Source: Gaiellasilicea sp051005735
GTDB taxonomy: Bacteria; Actinomycetota; Thermoleophilia; Gaiellales; Gaiellaceae
Direction: 5' to 3'
Length of the DNA: 5,910 bases
NCBI GenBank assembly: GCA_051005735.1
Contig: JBPCJB010000031.1
Span: 1 to 5,910, forward strand
The notes below the pieces were generated by a model. The model worked only from the letters and a program-made list of their open reading frames with translations, did not search any database and had not been told where the DNA came from. A program made the translations under genes and the position numbers. Below are positions 1-5,801 of the stretch, piece after piece. The first letter of the stretch is position 1; the number at the start of each line of letters is the position of its first letter.

Positions 1-1183
1 CGTCAAGGCGCTCGCCGCGACCGCGGGCGCGCTCGTGATCTCGAGCTTCGTCTACTCGCAACCCGGAGGCGAGGTCTTCGTCCTCCTCTATGTCGGGCTC
101 GTCTTCTACGTCACGTTCTTCTTCAGCTGGCGGCGGGCGCTCGTTCAGGTCGCGCTCGTCGTCTTCCTGGCCACCGCGAGCACCCTCACGGCCGGGAGCA
201 TCCAGGAGATCGTGCGGCTCTCGATCCTCAACGCCGGAACGCTCGCCGGCGCGGCGGGGATCACGCTCGTGCTCCGGCGGCAACTCCTCGGAGCGCTCGA
301 GACCGCGGTCGCGAGCAGGGCCACGCTCGATGCTTTCTTCGAGCATGCGGCCGGCGGCTTCGCCTTCCTCGACAGCGACCTTCGCTTCGTCCGCGTCAAC
401 GATCCGCTCGCCTCCATGATCGGGCTGCCGGTGGAGAGCATTGTCGGCCGAAGCGTTCGCGAGATCTCACCCGATCAGGCGGATGCGATCGAGCCGCTCC
501 TCTGCGCGGTGCTCGCGACGAGCGAGCCGGTCGTCGGAATCGAGCTCGCGAGCCCGGACGGCCTCCGCCACTACCTCGTCGACTGCTACCCGGTCGCGGA
601 GACGCTCGGAATTGGGATGTCCGTCGCCGACGTGACGCGACTCAAGCGCTCGGAGCGGAGCCTGACGGAGTCGAATCGCCAGCTCACCGTGCTCGCGACG
701 ACCGACGAGCTGACCGAGCTGCCGAACCGGCGCATGTTCTCGGAGCAGCTCTCGCTCTCGCTCGCGCGGGCCAGGCTTAGCGGCTCTGCCGTCGCTCTGC
801 TCTCGATCGACCTCGACCGCTTCAAGGATGTGAACGACTCGCTCGGCCATGCTTACGGCGACCGGCTGCTCGCCGAGGTCGCGCGGCTGCTCCGGGAAGG
901 GGCGCGCGGAACCGATGTCGTCGCGCGGGTCGGTGGCGACGAGTTCGTCGTCCTCGTCCCCGACCTCGACGTGCGGGAGGCGCCGAGGCTCTCACAGACC
1001 GTCGCTGAGCGGATCCAGTCGCTCCTCGCTGCGCCGATCTCGATCGGGCCGGTCGAGCTACGTGCCGACGCGAGCATCGGTTGCGCGATCTACCCGCGCG
1101 ACGCGCGCGACGAGGACGGGCTGCTCGGCGCCGCCGACGCCGCGATGTACCGGCGCAAGACCGCGACCGTGCGCGTCGCTTAG
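1..1183 (+). CDS. Membrane PAS-GGDEF diguanylate cyclase, 5' partial
   Basis: This protein would make cyclic di-GMP from two GTP molecules at the inner face of the membrane. The frame is open from base 2, so the true start lies upstream; numbering here begins at the GTG at 35. Hydrophobic stretches at about 13-30, 35-52 and 62-80 look like membrane helices, with at least one more upstream. A PAS domain follows at about 95-205 (N122, then a Gly-rich turn). A short helical linker leads to the GGDEF domain at about 220-378. The active-site GGDEF motif is intact at 300-304. D259 matches the metal-binding Asp of the family, and N267 and D276 the guanine contacts. RGTD at 291-294, five residues before the motif, is a complete RxxD inhibitory site, so product feedback is expected. 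No EAL domain follows. The signal sensed by the PAS domain is unknown. Activity is likely but inferred. Confidence 0.93.
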   Translation, partial: VKALAATAGALVISSFVYSQPGGEVFVLLYVGLVFYVTFFFSWRRALVQVALVVFLATASTLTAGSIQEIVRLSILNAGTLAGAAGITLVLRRQLLGALETAVASRATLDAFFEHAAGGFAFLDSDLRFVRVNDPLASMIGLPVESIVGRSVREISPDQADAIEPLLCAVLATSEPVVGIELASPDGLRHYLVDCYPVAETLGIGMSVADVTRLKRSERSLTESNRQLTVLATTDELTELPNRRMFSEQLSLSLARARLSGSAVALLSIDLDRFKDVNDSLGHAYGDRLLAEVARLLREGARGTDVVARVGGDEFVVLVPDLDVREAPRLSQTVAERIQSLLAAPISIGPVELRADASIGCAIYPRDARDEDGLLGAADAAMYRRKTATVRVA

Positions 1184-1204
1184 TTCTTAGCTCGCGGCGC
1201 GCAC
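1169..1204. terminator. Hairpin spanning the convergent gene ends
   Basis: GTGCGCGTCGC (1169-1179) pairs with GCGGCGCGCAC (1194-1204) over 11 bp with one G-U pair on the plus strand. The 14-nt loop holds both stop codons: TAG 1181-1183 of the cyclase and TAA (minus strand) 1189-1187 of the regulator. The genes are only 3 bp apart, so any terminator must overlap coding sequence. No T-tract follows on either side, so this would be a U-less hairpin terminator, as often proposed for high-GC actinobacteria. On the minus strand the G-U pair becomes an A-C mismatch, so the stem is weaker for the regulator transcript. The pairing is seen; the role is inferred. Confidence 0.5.
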
Positions 1205-2563
1205 CCTATCCGCCACGTCGGCGAGCCCGCCCGTGATCAGACGGGCCGGCAGCTTCCTCGCGCCGACGACCGCCGGGCCGCCGGCGACCACGAGCGGTCG
1301 GTCGGTCGATGCCGCCTTCAGCTCCGCCGCCAGCCGTTCGAGCGACTCGGGCAGGGTCACGCTGAGGCAGACGACCTCGGCGCCGATCCGCCGGGCGACG
1401 GAGATCGACTCCTCGGCCGGAAGATTCGCTCCGAGATAGGCGATGAGCCAGCCGTCGGCCTGCAGCATCACCGCCACGGCGAGCAAGCCGAGCTCATGCT
1501 GCTCACCGGGGGCACACGCCAGAACCGCCTTGCCGCGGACGCCGCCGCGCCGGTCGGAGAGCATCCGCTCGAGCCGCGACCGCACCGCCCAGCTCAGCAG
1601 ATGCTCGTCGGCGATCGCCTCCGGGCGGGATTTCCAGTCATCACCGACAGCCGACAGCGCGGGGGCGACGATCTCGTCGATCGCCACGACGAACGGGTGG
1701 AGGGTGAACGTCTGCTCGACGAGTCCGAGGACGCGCGACGGCTCACCCGCCCTGGCGGCTGAGATGAGCGCTTCGCGTAGCTCCTCGACCGTCTCGGCGG
1801 AATCGCTCCGCGCGGGCTCGAGGAGAGCGGCTGCGGCGCCGATCCTGATCCCCTCGCTGAGCCGGTCGCGAAGCCACTCGACGCGCGAGACGTCCTCGGC
1901 GCCGTAGCGGCGCTGACCACCGGCGGTGCGGTGCGGCCGGAGGATGCCGTACCGGCGCTCCCACTTCCGTAGCGTGTCGGAAGCGACGCCGGTCCGGCGC
2001 GAGACGGCTGCGATGTTGAGCCCTCCGGCCACCGGCTCCATGGGCACGGCCGGTCTGGACTCGACGTAGGCGATCGCCGTTGCGGCGAGATCGCCGAGCA
2101 CGCGCACGTCGTCTTCGCTCCACTCGCGCGCGACTGTGTCGACGGCGCAGAACGTACCGACCGCATGGCCGGAGGCGGTGAGGAGCGGAATCCCGAGGTA
2201 GGCGACGACCTCGTCGTCGAACACCGCACGCGCCGCGCGGGCGCGCGGATCGATGCGGGCGTCGTCGATCGCGAGCGGCGCACCGAAGCTCACGGTGCGG
2301 TGGCAGAACGTGTCGGTGACGGGCACCGCGCCACGGCGCTGCCATTCGCGCTCGACCCCGGCGACGCTGATGAAGGATTGGGCCTCCGGCGCGACGAGCG
2401 TGAGCATGGCGATCGGAACGTCGAGGAGCGAGGTGACGAGCGAGGTCAGGCGATCGAAGACGGCCGAGTCGGACGCGCCGCCGACGCGGATGCGCGAGAG
2501 AGCCTCGAGTCGGGCCGGGTCAACGAGAGCGGCACCGACGGTGAGCGTGCCAGCGTTCTCCAT
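1187..2563 (-). CDS. GAF-MerR-cobalamin-binding transcriptional regulator, CarH/LitR-like
   Basis: A predicted 458-aa one-component DNA-binding regulator. Residues about 30-168 form a GAF domain. Residues about 182-250 are a MerR-type winged helix (LNIAAVSRRTGV, then TLRKWERRYGIL). Residues about 255-340 are a helical bundle and 345-455 a Rossmann-like B12 domain. The CarH photoreceptor motif W-x9-EH is present (W310, E320, H321), as is the E-x-H-x-x-G cobalamin ligand loop (E354, H356, G359). In that family, adenosylcobalamin drives dark DNA binding as a tetramer and light releases it. The added N-terminal GAF domain suggests a second input. The residue after W310 is Lys, where Thermus CarH has the His that ligates cobalt after photolysis. 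ATG at 2563 was chosen because the upstream alternative at 2647 would run into the neighbouring glycosylase start. There is no Shine-Dalgarno sequence. Family assignment is firm; light sensing is inference. Confidence 0.9.
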   Translation of the reverse strand: MENAGTLTVGAALVDPARLEALSRIRVGGASDSAVFDRLTSLVTSLLDVPIAMLTLVAPEAQSFISVAGVEREWQRRGAVPVTDTFCHRTVSFGAPLAIDDARIDPRARAARAVFDDEVVAYLGIPLLTASGHAVGTFCAVDTVAREWSEDDVRVLGDLAATAIAYVESRPAVPMEPVAGGLNIAAVSRRTGVASDTLRKWERRYGILRPHRTAGGQRRYGAEDVSRVEWLRDRLSEGIRIGAAAALLEPARSDSAETVEELREALISAARAGEPSRVLGLVEQTFTLHPFVVAIDEIVAPALSAVGDDWKSRPEAIADEHLLSWAVRSRLERMLSDRRGGVRGKAVLACAPGEQHELGLLAVAVMLQADGWLIAYLGANLPAEESISVARRIGAEVVCLSVTLPESLERLAAELKAASTDRPLVVAGGPAVVGARKLPARLITGGLADVADRVRAAS

Positions 2564-2602
2564 CGGTGTGGAGACACTACCGACGACTACTAGGCTCGGG
2601 GG
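2564..2602. promoter_or_regulatory. Divergent promoter/operator region between regulator and nei
   Basis: Only 39 bp separate the two divergent start codons. On the plus strand TAGGCT (2591-2596) is a -10-like box ending 6 nt before the ATG at 2603. On the minus strand TAGTGT (2579-2574) ends 10 nt before the ATG at 2563. Neither has a convincing -35 box or a Shine-Dalgarno sequence, suggesting leaderless or nearly leaderless transcripts. Possible operator elements are GTGT-N4-ACAC (2567-2578), CGGT-N11-ACCG (2564-2582), and an ACTAC direct repeat at 2576-2580 and 2586-2590, the second abutting the plus-strand -10 box. A regulator bound here could affect both genes. The elements are short and could be chance. 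Confidence 0.45.
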
Positions 2603-3358
2603 ATGCCCGAGGGGGATTCTCTCCACCGTGCCGCCCGGCGGCTGCAACCGCTCGTCGGCCAGCGGCTCGAGGTGACCTCACCGCACCCGCGCGCTCAGGC
2701 GACTCGAGTCGCTGAGGCCGTCGACGGTCGAGTGCTCGAATCGGTCGAGGCGGTCGGCAAGAACCTCCTCCTTCGCTTCGAGGGCGGAATCGTCGTCCGC
2801 AGTCACCTGCGCATGAGCGGTCGCTGGAGGATCGAGGCTCGGGAAGCGCCGCGAGCTGGCCTCCCGTGGCTCGTCCTCCGAGGTGAGGCCATGGAAGGCG
2901 TGCTCTGGAACGGCCCCGTCCTCCATCTCGATTCGCGGCCGATCGGGAGGAGGCTCGGCCAGGACGTGCTCGGCGCGGGCTTCGATCCTGCTGCTGCCGT
3001 AGCTCGGCTCCGCAACGTCGGGGATCTCTCGCTCGGCGAGGCGCTCCAGGATCAACGGCTAGTGGCGGGGATCGGGAACATGTGGATGGCAGAAGCGCTG
3101 TGGGAGATCCGCGTCTCGCCGTGGACTCGGGTTCGCGACGCCTCGGACGAGGTGCTGGCGGACGCCGTCGCCGCGGCGCGGCGGCTGATGCAGGCGTCGC
3201 TCTCGAACTGTCGGTCGGGGCGGAGCGTCTATCGCCGCGCCGGGCGGCCGTGCGGACGCTGCGGCACGATCGTCAGCTCCAGGGGCCAGGGCGACGCGAA
3301 CCGGACTGCGTACTGGTGCCCGGGCTGCCAGGCAGGAGGCGCGCCGCCGGGCGCGTAG
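2603..3358 (+). CDS. nei: Nei/Fpg-family DNA glycosylase/AP lyase
   Basis: A 251-aa base-excision repair enzyme that removes oxidised bases and cuts the strand at the resulting abasic site. The N-terminus MPEGD gives the catalytic Pro and Glu after Met removal, which fixes the start at the ATG at 2603. K53 (VGKNLLLRF) matches the conserved active-site Lys. The H2TH region has the typical DQRLVAGIGNMWMAEALW segment (about 150-167). A C-terminal zinc finger has C217, C220, C239 and C242, with conserved R234 in the hairpin (ANRTAYWC). MPEGDS and the general layout favour the Nei (endonuclease VIII) branch over MutM, but substrate range cannot be read from sequence. The length is slightly short for the family, yet all key residues are present. 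It is divergent from the GAF-MerR-B12 regulator and followed after 8 bp by the next gene. Confidence 0.93.
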   Translation: MPEGDSLHRAARRLQPLVGQRLEVTSPHPRAQATRVAEAVDGRVLESVEAVGKNLLLRFEGGIVVRSHLRMSGRWRIEAREAPRAGLPWLVLRGEAMEGVLWNGPVLHLDSRPIGRRLGQDVLGAGFDPAAAVARLRNVGDLSLGEALQDQRLVAGIGNMWMAEALWEIRVSPWTRVRDASDEVLADAVAAARRLMQASLSNCRSGRSVYRRAGRPCGRCGTIVSSRGQGDANRTAYWCPGCQAGGAPPGA

Positions 3359-3366
3359 ACGGCGAG

Positions 3367-4587
3367 GTGGCTGTTCGCTCACCTCAGCTCCATCTGACGC
3401 TGCGCTCGTTCTGTCTCGGCGCCTTCGTCTACCTCGGGCGCGCGCTCGAGGAGGGGGACGAGCTGCCGTTCTCCTTCGAGGAGCACGTGCAGCGCGGCGG
3501 AGCCGCGCTCTATGAGTACCGGCCGCTCGTGCGCTCGTTCGTCGAGGCGCGTGCCGGCTCGCTGGCGAAGCGCGCGGACGCGCGGATCGCGCTGGACGAG
3601 CTGCTGCGCGAGCCCGCGGCGGCGATCTATGCGCGCGCTCACGCCGGGCCGAGGGCGTCCGAGGAGCAGGCGCTCTACCGCACGGCGCTCGTCTCGTTGC
3701 TGATCTCGACCGCGGAAGCCTGCGGCGGCTTCGACTGGGACGATGTGGCCTTCGAGCGGGTGTATGCCGCGTTCGAGGAGTCGCTGTTCGGCGGATCGCG
3801 GTCGTACGCTGCCGTCGCCCCGCTCGTCGGGATCTCGGTGATCACGCAGGTCGAGCTCGGCGAGGGGTTGCGGATCCGGGCGGCCGCAACGGGCGAGCTG
3901 GCGCGTCATTGGCCCGAGGCGCAGGGCCTGCTCCCGCGGGGGTTCGGCCAGGACTTCGACCGCTACTGCGTCGTCGAGCTGGAGCGGAATCTCGGCCCGG
4001 CGGAGGAGCCGCCCGACGCCCCTGCCGAGCTCTCCGATGCGGTCACCGCGATTCGACTTGCGACGGGGGCTCCCGTCTCGGCCGGGCCGGTGCTCTTCGA
4101 GCGGCTCGACTGGCGACCCTTCGGGATCCGGCCGGTGCTCCCGATCGCGGCCACCCAGCCGCCCGGTGAGCCGACCCGGCTCGACTCCTTTCGGGCCGAG
4201 GTTGCGCGAACCGTGCTCGAGCGGCTCGGCCTCGCCGACACCGACGCGACCCTCGCCGAGGCGCTCGACCGCTGGGAGCTCTCCCTCTTCCAGCACGAGC
4301 CCTTCCGCTCCGAGCAGCTGCGAGGTTCGTTTGCGGCCCTGCTCGGCGACACCTGGGAGCTGCGAGGCGCTGTGCTGCTCGGCGCGTCGTCGGAAGAGCG
4401 GCGGTCCCTGCATGCGTCGCTGCGGACGCTCGGCTCCGGCGACGCCGCGCCGCCCTCGGCGGCAGCTGCGGCGCGGCGGGCGCTCGTCGAAGTCTTGCGG
4501 AACGGCGATCGCGCGGCGCTCCTCCGCTCGCTCGACGAGGAGCTACTCGGCCTGCGCTCCTCGGCGAGCCTCGCGCGCGCGGGATAG
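3367..4587 (+). CDS. Uncharacterised protein with a possible degenerate ApeA-like HEPN domain
   Basis: I do not recognise this roughly 406-aa protein with certainty. It probably starts at the GTG at 3367, 8 bp after nei stops, preceded by a weak GGCGAG; longer starts would overlap nei. There is no signal peptide or membrane helix. The first half holds charged helical segments (SFEEHVQRGGAALYEYRPLV) and a sheet-like stretch at about 153-175 (PLVGIS, VELGEGLRIR). A DWRPFGIRP segment lies at 248-256. Residues about 272-395 resemble ApeA-type HEPN domains: AEALDRWELSLF, a SFAALLGD helix, GAVLLGASSEERRSLHASLRTL, and a final RRALVEVL/LLRSLDEELL helix pair. Where such domains carry R-x4-6-H, this protein has R353 followed by TLGSGDAAPP, with no His. 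RNase activity is therefore unlikely. Probably cotranscribed with nei. The gene is real on codon usage and length; its function is unknown. Confidence 0.8.
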   Translation: MAVRSPQLHLTLRSFCLGAFVYLGRALEEGDELPFSFEEHVQRGGAALYEYRPLVRSFVEARAGSLAKRADARIALDELLREPAAAIYARAHAGPRASEEQALYRTALVSLLISTAEACGGFDWDDVAFERVYAAFEESLFGGSRSYAAVAPLVGISVITQVELGEGLRIRAAATGELARHWPEAQGLLPRGFGQDFDRYCVVELERNLGPAEEPPDAPAELSDAVTAIRLATGAPVSAGPVLFERLDWRPFGIRPVLPIAATQPPGEPTRLDSFRAEVARTVLERLGLADTDATLAEALDRWELSLFQHEPFRSEQLRGSFAALLGDTWELRGAVLLGASSEERRSLHASLRTLGSGDAAPPSAAAAARRALVEVLRNGDRAALLRSLDEELLGLRSSASLARAG

Positions 4588-4629
4588 CCGCTGCGCTCGA
4601 CATACATCCGGCACTGCTCTGGCACAGAG

Positions 4630-4651
4630 TCGTGACGTTCTCGTGACAGGT
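4630..4651. repeat. Two tandem 11-bp direct repeats upstream of the bicupin gene
   Basis: TCGTGACGTTC (4630-4640) is followed directly by TCGTGACAGGT (4641-4651); the first seven bases are identical. An 11-bp period places both copies on the same DNA face, as in an operator bound by a tandem-binding regulator. A TAGCGT box at 4659-4664 could be a -10 element just downstream, but no -35 is well spaced from it. The Thermus CarH operator is described as tandem 11-bp repeats, so the CarH-like regulator in this window is one candidate binder. That link is speculation. Confidence 0.35.
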
Positions 4652-4675
4652 GTCGCGGTAGCGTCGAGGCCAAGC

Positions 4676-4684
4676 AAAGGAGGT
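4676..4684 (+). promoter_or_regulatory. Strong Shine-Dalgarno sequence without a well-placed start codon
   Basis: AAAGGAGGT is a near-perfect match to the 16S rRNA anti-Shine-Dalgarno sequence. The in-frame GTG at 4683 overlaps it and cannot use it. A CTG at 4695, in frame with the bicupin, lies 11 nt past the GGAGG core, and the preferred GTG at 4728 is 44 nt away. It may serve a CTG-started longer bicupin from a longer transcript, or be chance. The rest of the 4588-4727 gap holds the repeats at 4630, a weak CTCTG-GCA-CAGAG hairpin at 4617-4629, and the -10 box at 4716. Confidence 0.3.
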
Positions 4685-4715
4685 GGTCGAGCGCCTGCGC
4701 GCGGCGCCGCAAGGA

Positions 4716-4721
4716 CATAAT
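4716..4721 (+). promoter_or_regulatory. -10 box for a leaderless bicupin transcript
   Basis: CATAAT, preceded by A, is the best TATAAT match in the gap and stands out in GC-rich sequence. It ends 6 nt before the GTG at 4728, the spacing that puts the transcription start on the start codon. No clear -35 hexamer lies 16-18 bp upstream. It supports the GTG at 4728 over the in-frame GTG at 4683. Confidence 0.5.
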
Positions 4722-4727
4722 CGACGC

Positions 4728-5699
4728 GTGACCTCTCACTGGGACGAGCTGCCCTGGACACGGATGGAACGCGGCCACATCGGAGGCGATTGGCAGAGCC
4801 TCACCGGCGACCGGTCGATCACGGTCGGTGTCAAGCGCATCAGGATCGACGCAGGCAGGTGGTCGACCCCCGCGCACGTCGAGAACTCGGAGGAGGAGAT
4901 CTTCTACGTGCTGGCCGGCTTCGGCGTCTCGTGGCAGGACGGCGCCTGCTACGACGTCGGCTCCGGTGACTGCCTCGTGCACACCGCGCGGACGGAGGCG
5001 CACACTCTGCGCGCCGGCCCCGACGGGCTCGAGGTGCTCGCGTTCGGGGAGCGGCATCTCGCGAGCGGGGCTCGGCTCCCGCGGGTGGGTGTCTCATGGG
5101 GCCTCGGCTCCTGGGTCCGAACCAGAGCCGAGGAAGACCATCCCTGGAAGCTCGAGGCCGAGGCCGGCGAGCCCGAGGTCGCCGAGTCGGAAGAACGGCC
5201 GGCCTGGATCGTGCGTCTCGAGGACGTGCCCGTCGGCGAACGGCGATTCGCCGACATCGCCGGCGACTGGCGCGATCTGGGTCGCGCCGCGGGTAGCGAG
5301 CGAACCGGGCTCAAGCACGTCCGTGTGCCGCCGGGCAAGCTCGGTGCGGCCCCGCACTGCCACTCGGCGGAGGAGGAGCTCTTCGTCGTGCTCGAAGGCG
5401 CCGGGGAGCTCGAGCTCTGGCCCGCGCCGCAGAGCGCCTCGGTGAGCGAGCGGCAAACCCAGGCGATCCACGCGGGGAGCGTCGTGGCGCGTCCGGCCGG
5501 GACTCGGGTGGCGCATGCCTTTCGCGCCGGACCCGATGGGCTCGCCTACCTCGCGTACGGAACGCGCGAGCCGAGCGACCTGGCGTACTACCCTCGCTCG
5601 AACAAGATCTTCTTTCGCGGCCTCGGCCTGATCGGGCGGCTCGAATCGCTCGAGTACGCAGACGGTGAGCACGGGGACGGTGAAGGAGTCGAGGCGTGA
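4728..5699 (+). CDS. Bicupin (two cupin_2-like domains) protein
   Basis: A 323-aa soluble protein with two cupin barrels, probably metal-binding. Cupin 1 (about 35-107) has P48-A-H50-V-E52 with a following Glu cluster and H92; by alignment to the second domain, E52 stands where the second metal His normally is. Cupin 2 (about 195-277) has the canonical H210-x-H212-x3-E216 motif and H263 in a GSVVARPAGTRVAH segment, so it keeps a full metal set. Both domains end in a similar RAGPDGL...LA(F/Y)G stretch, indicating internal duplication. The GTG at 4728 was chosen because of the -10 box 6 nt upstream and because homology-like sequence begins only after it. It lies 140 bp from the upstream gene, so it is probably a separate transcription unit. 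Cupins include dioxygenases, isomerases and storage or sensor proteins; the substrate cannot be named from sequence. Confidence 0.88.
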   Translation: MTSHWDELPWTRMERGHIGGDWQSLTGDRSITVGVKRIRIDAGRWSTPAHVENSEEEIFYVLAGFGVSWQDGACYDVGSGDCLVHTARTEAHTLRAGPDGLEVLAFGERHLASGARLPRVGVSWGLGSWVRTRAEEDHPWKLEAEAGEPEVAESEERPAWIVRLEDVPVGERRFADIAGDWRDLGRAAGSERTGLKHVRVPPGKLGAAPHCHSAEEELFVVLEGAGELELWPAPQSASVSERQTQAIHAGSVVARPAGTRVAHAFRAGPDGLAYLAYGTREPSDLAYYPRSNKIFFRGLGLIGRLESLEYADGEHGDGEGVEA

Positions 5700-5713
5700 A
5701 GGAATAACCGGGA

Positions 5714-5719
5714 TAGGCT
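5714..5719 (+). promoter_or_regulatory. -10 box upstream of the ParA-like gene
   Basis: TAGGCT is identical to the putative nei -10 hexamer. Transcription would begin about 6-8 nt later, near 5725-5727, just before the first inverted repeat, giving a 5' leader of about 75 nt ahead of the TTG at 5802. No convincing -35 box is seen. The box lies 15 nt after the bicupin stop. Confidence 0.4.
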
Positions 5720-5727
5720 TGAAATGC

Positions 5728-5744
5728 GAGTCCACATGGGACTC
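5728..5744. repeat. Perfect inverted repeat 1 in the ParA leader
   Basis: GAGTCC (5728-5733), a 5-nt spacer ACATG, then GGACTC (5739-5744) form a perfect 6-bp arm pair. If transcription starts near 5726, this would be a hairpin at the very 5' end of the mRNA. As DNA it would be an operator centred near +10. No T-tract follows, so a terminator for the bicupin gene is unlikely. Confidence 0.45.
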
Positions 5745-5758
5745 ATGCGCCTGCTTCC

Positions 5759-5778
5759 GCGACCGAATGTCCGGTCGC
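5759..5778. repeat. Perfect inverted repeat 2 in the ParA leader
   Basis: GCGACCG (5759-5765), loop AATGTC, then CGGTCGC (5772-5778) make a perfect 7-bp GC-rich stem, ending 11 nt before the ribosome binding site. It is a different sequence from the first repeat, so the two are not copies of one operator. A structured leader RNA or a protein-binding site are both possible. Confidence 0.45.
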
Positions 5779-5789
5779 ACTCAACCACC

Positions 5790-5795
5790 GAGGAG
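5790..5795 (+). promoter_or_regulatory. Ribosome binding site deciding the TTG start of the ParA-like gene
   Basis: GAGGAG lies 6 nt before the TTG at 5802. It supports that start over the in-frame ATG codons at 5724, 5736 and 5745. It is the only well-placed Shine-Dalgarno sequence in the window. Confidence 0.6.
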
Positions 5796-5801
5796 ACGTC
5801 G

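Noticed and set aside
2290..2310. Cys-His pair in the GAF domain (residues 87-88 of the regulator) as a bilin attachment site
   Set aside because: The FCHRTV context is common in ordinary GAF domains, and the other conserved features of phytochrome or cyanobacteriochrome GAFs are not seen.
2564..2647. Upstream start of the regulator gene at 2647
   Set aside because: It would overlap the first 45 bases of nei, whose MPEGD start is fixed by catalytic residues, and the added residues look non-coding. ATG 2563 is better.
2165..2675. Plus-strand frames at 2165-2593 and 2253-2675
   Set aside because: They are antisense shadows of the regulator gene with no recognisable domain.
3082..3366. A 501-aa version of the third plus-strand gene starting inside nei
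   Set aside because: The first 95 codons are an out-of-frame reading of nei, Arg/Gly-rich and featureless. The GTG at 3367 follows the nei stop by 8 bp.
4617..4629. CTCTG-GCA-CAGAG hairpin as a terminator for the HEPN-like gene
   Set aside because: The stem is only 5 bp and no T-tract follows; this is too weak to call.
4683..4727. Bicupin start at GTG 4683
   Set aside because: The GTG overlaps the AAAGGAGGT sequence, so that site cannot serve it, and the added 15 residues show nothing cupin-like. GTG 4728 has a -10 box at leaderless spacing.
3379..5057. Long minus-strand open frames at 3379-4413 and 3963-5057
   Set aside because: They lie antisense to the HEPN-like and bicupin genes, are rich in Arg/Ser/Pro/Gly low-complexity sequence, and show no domain. 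They are expected by-products of high GC content.
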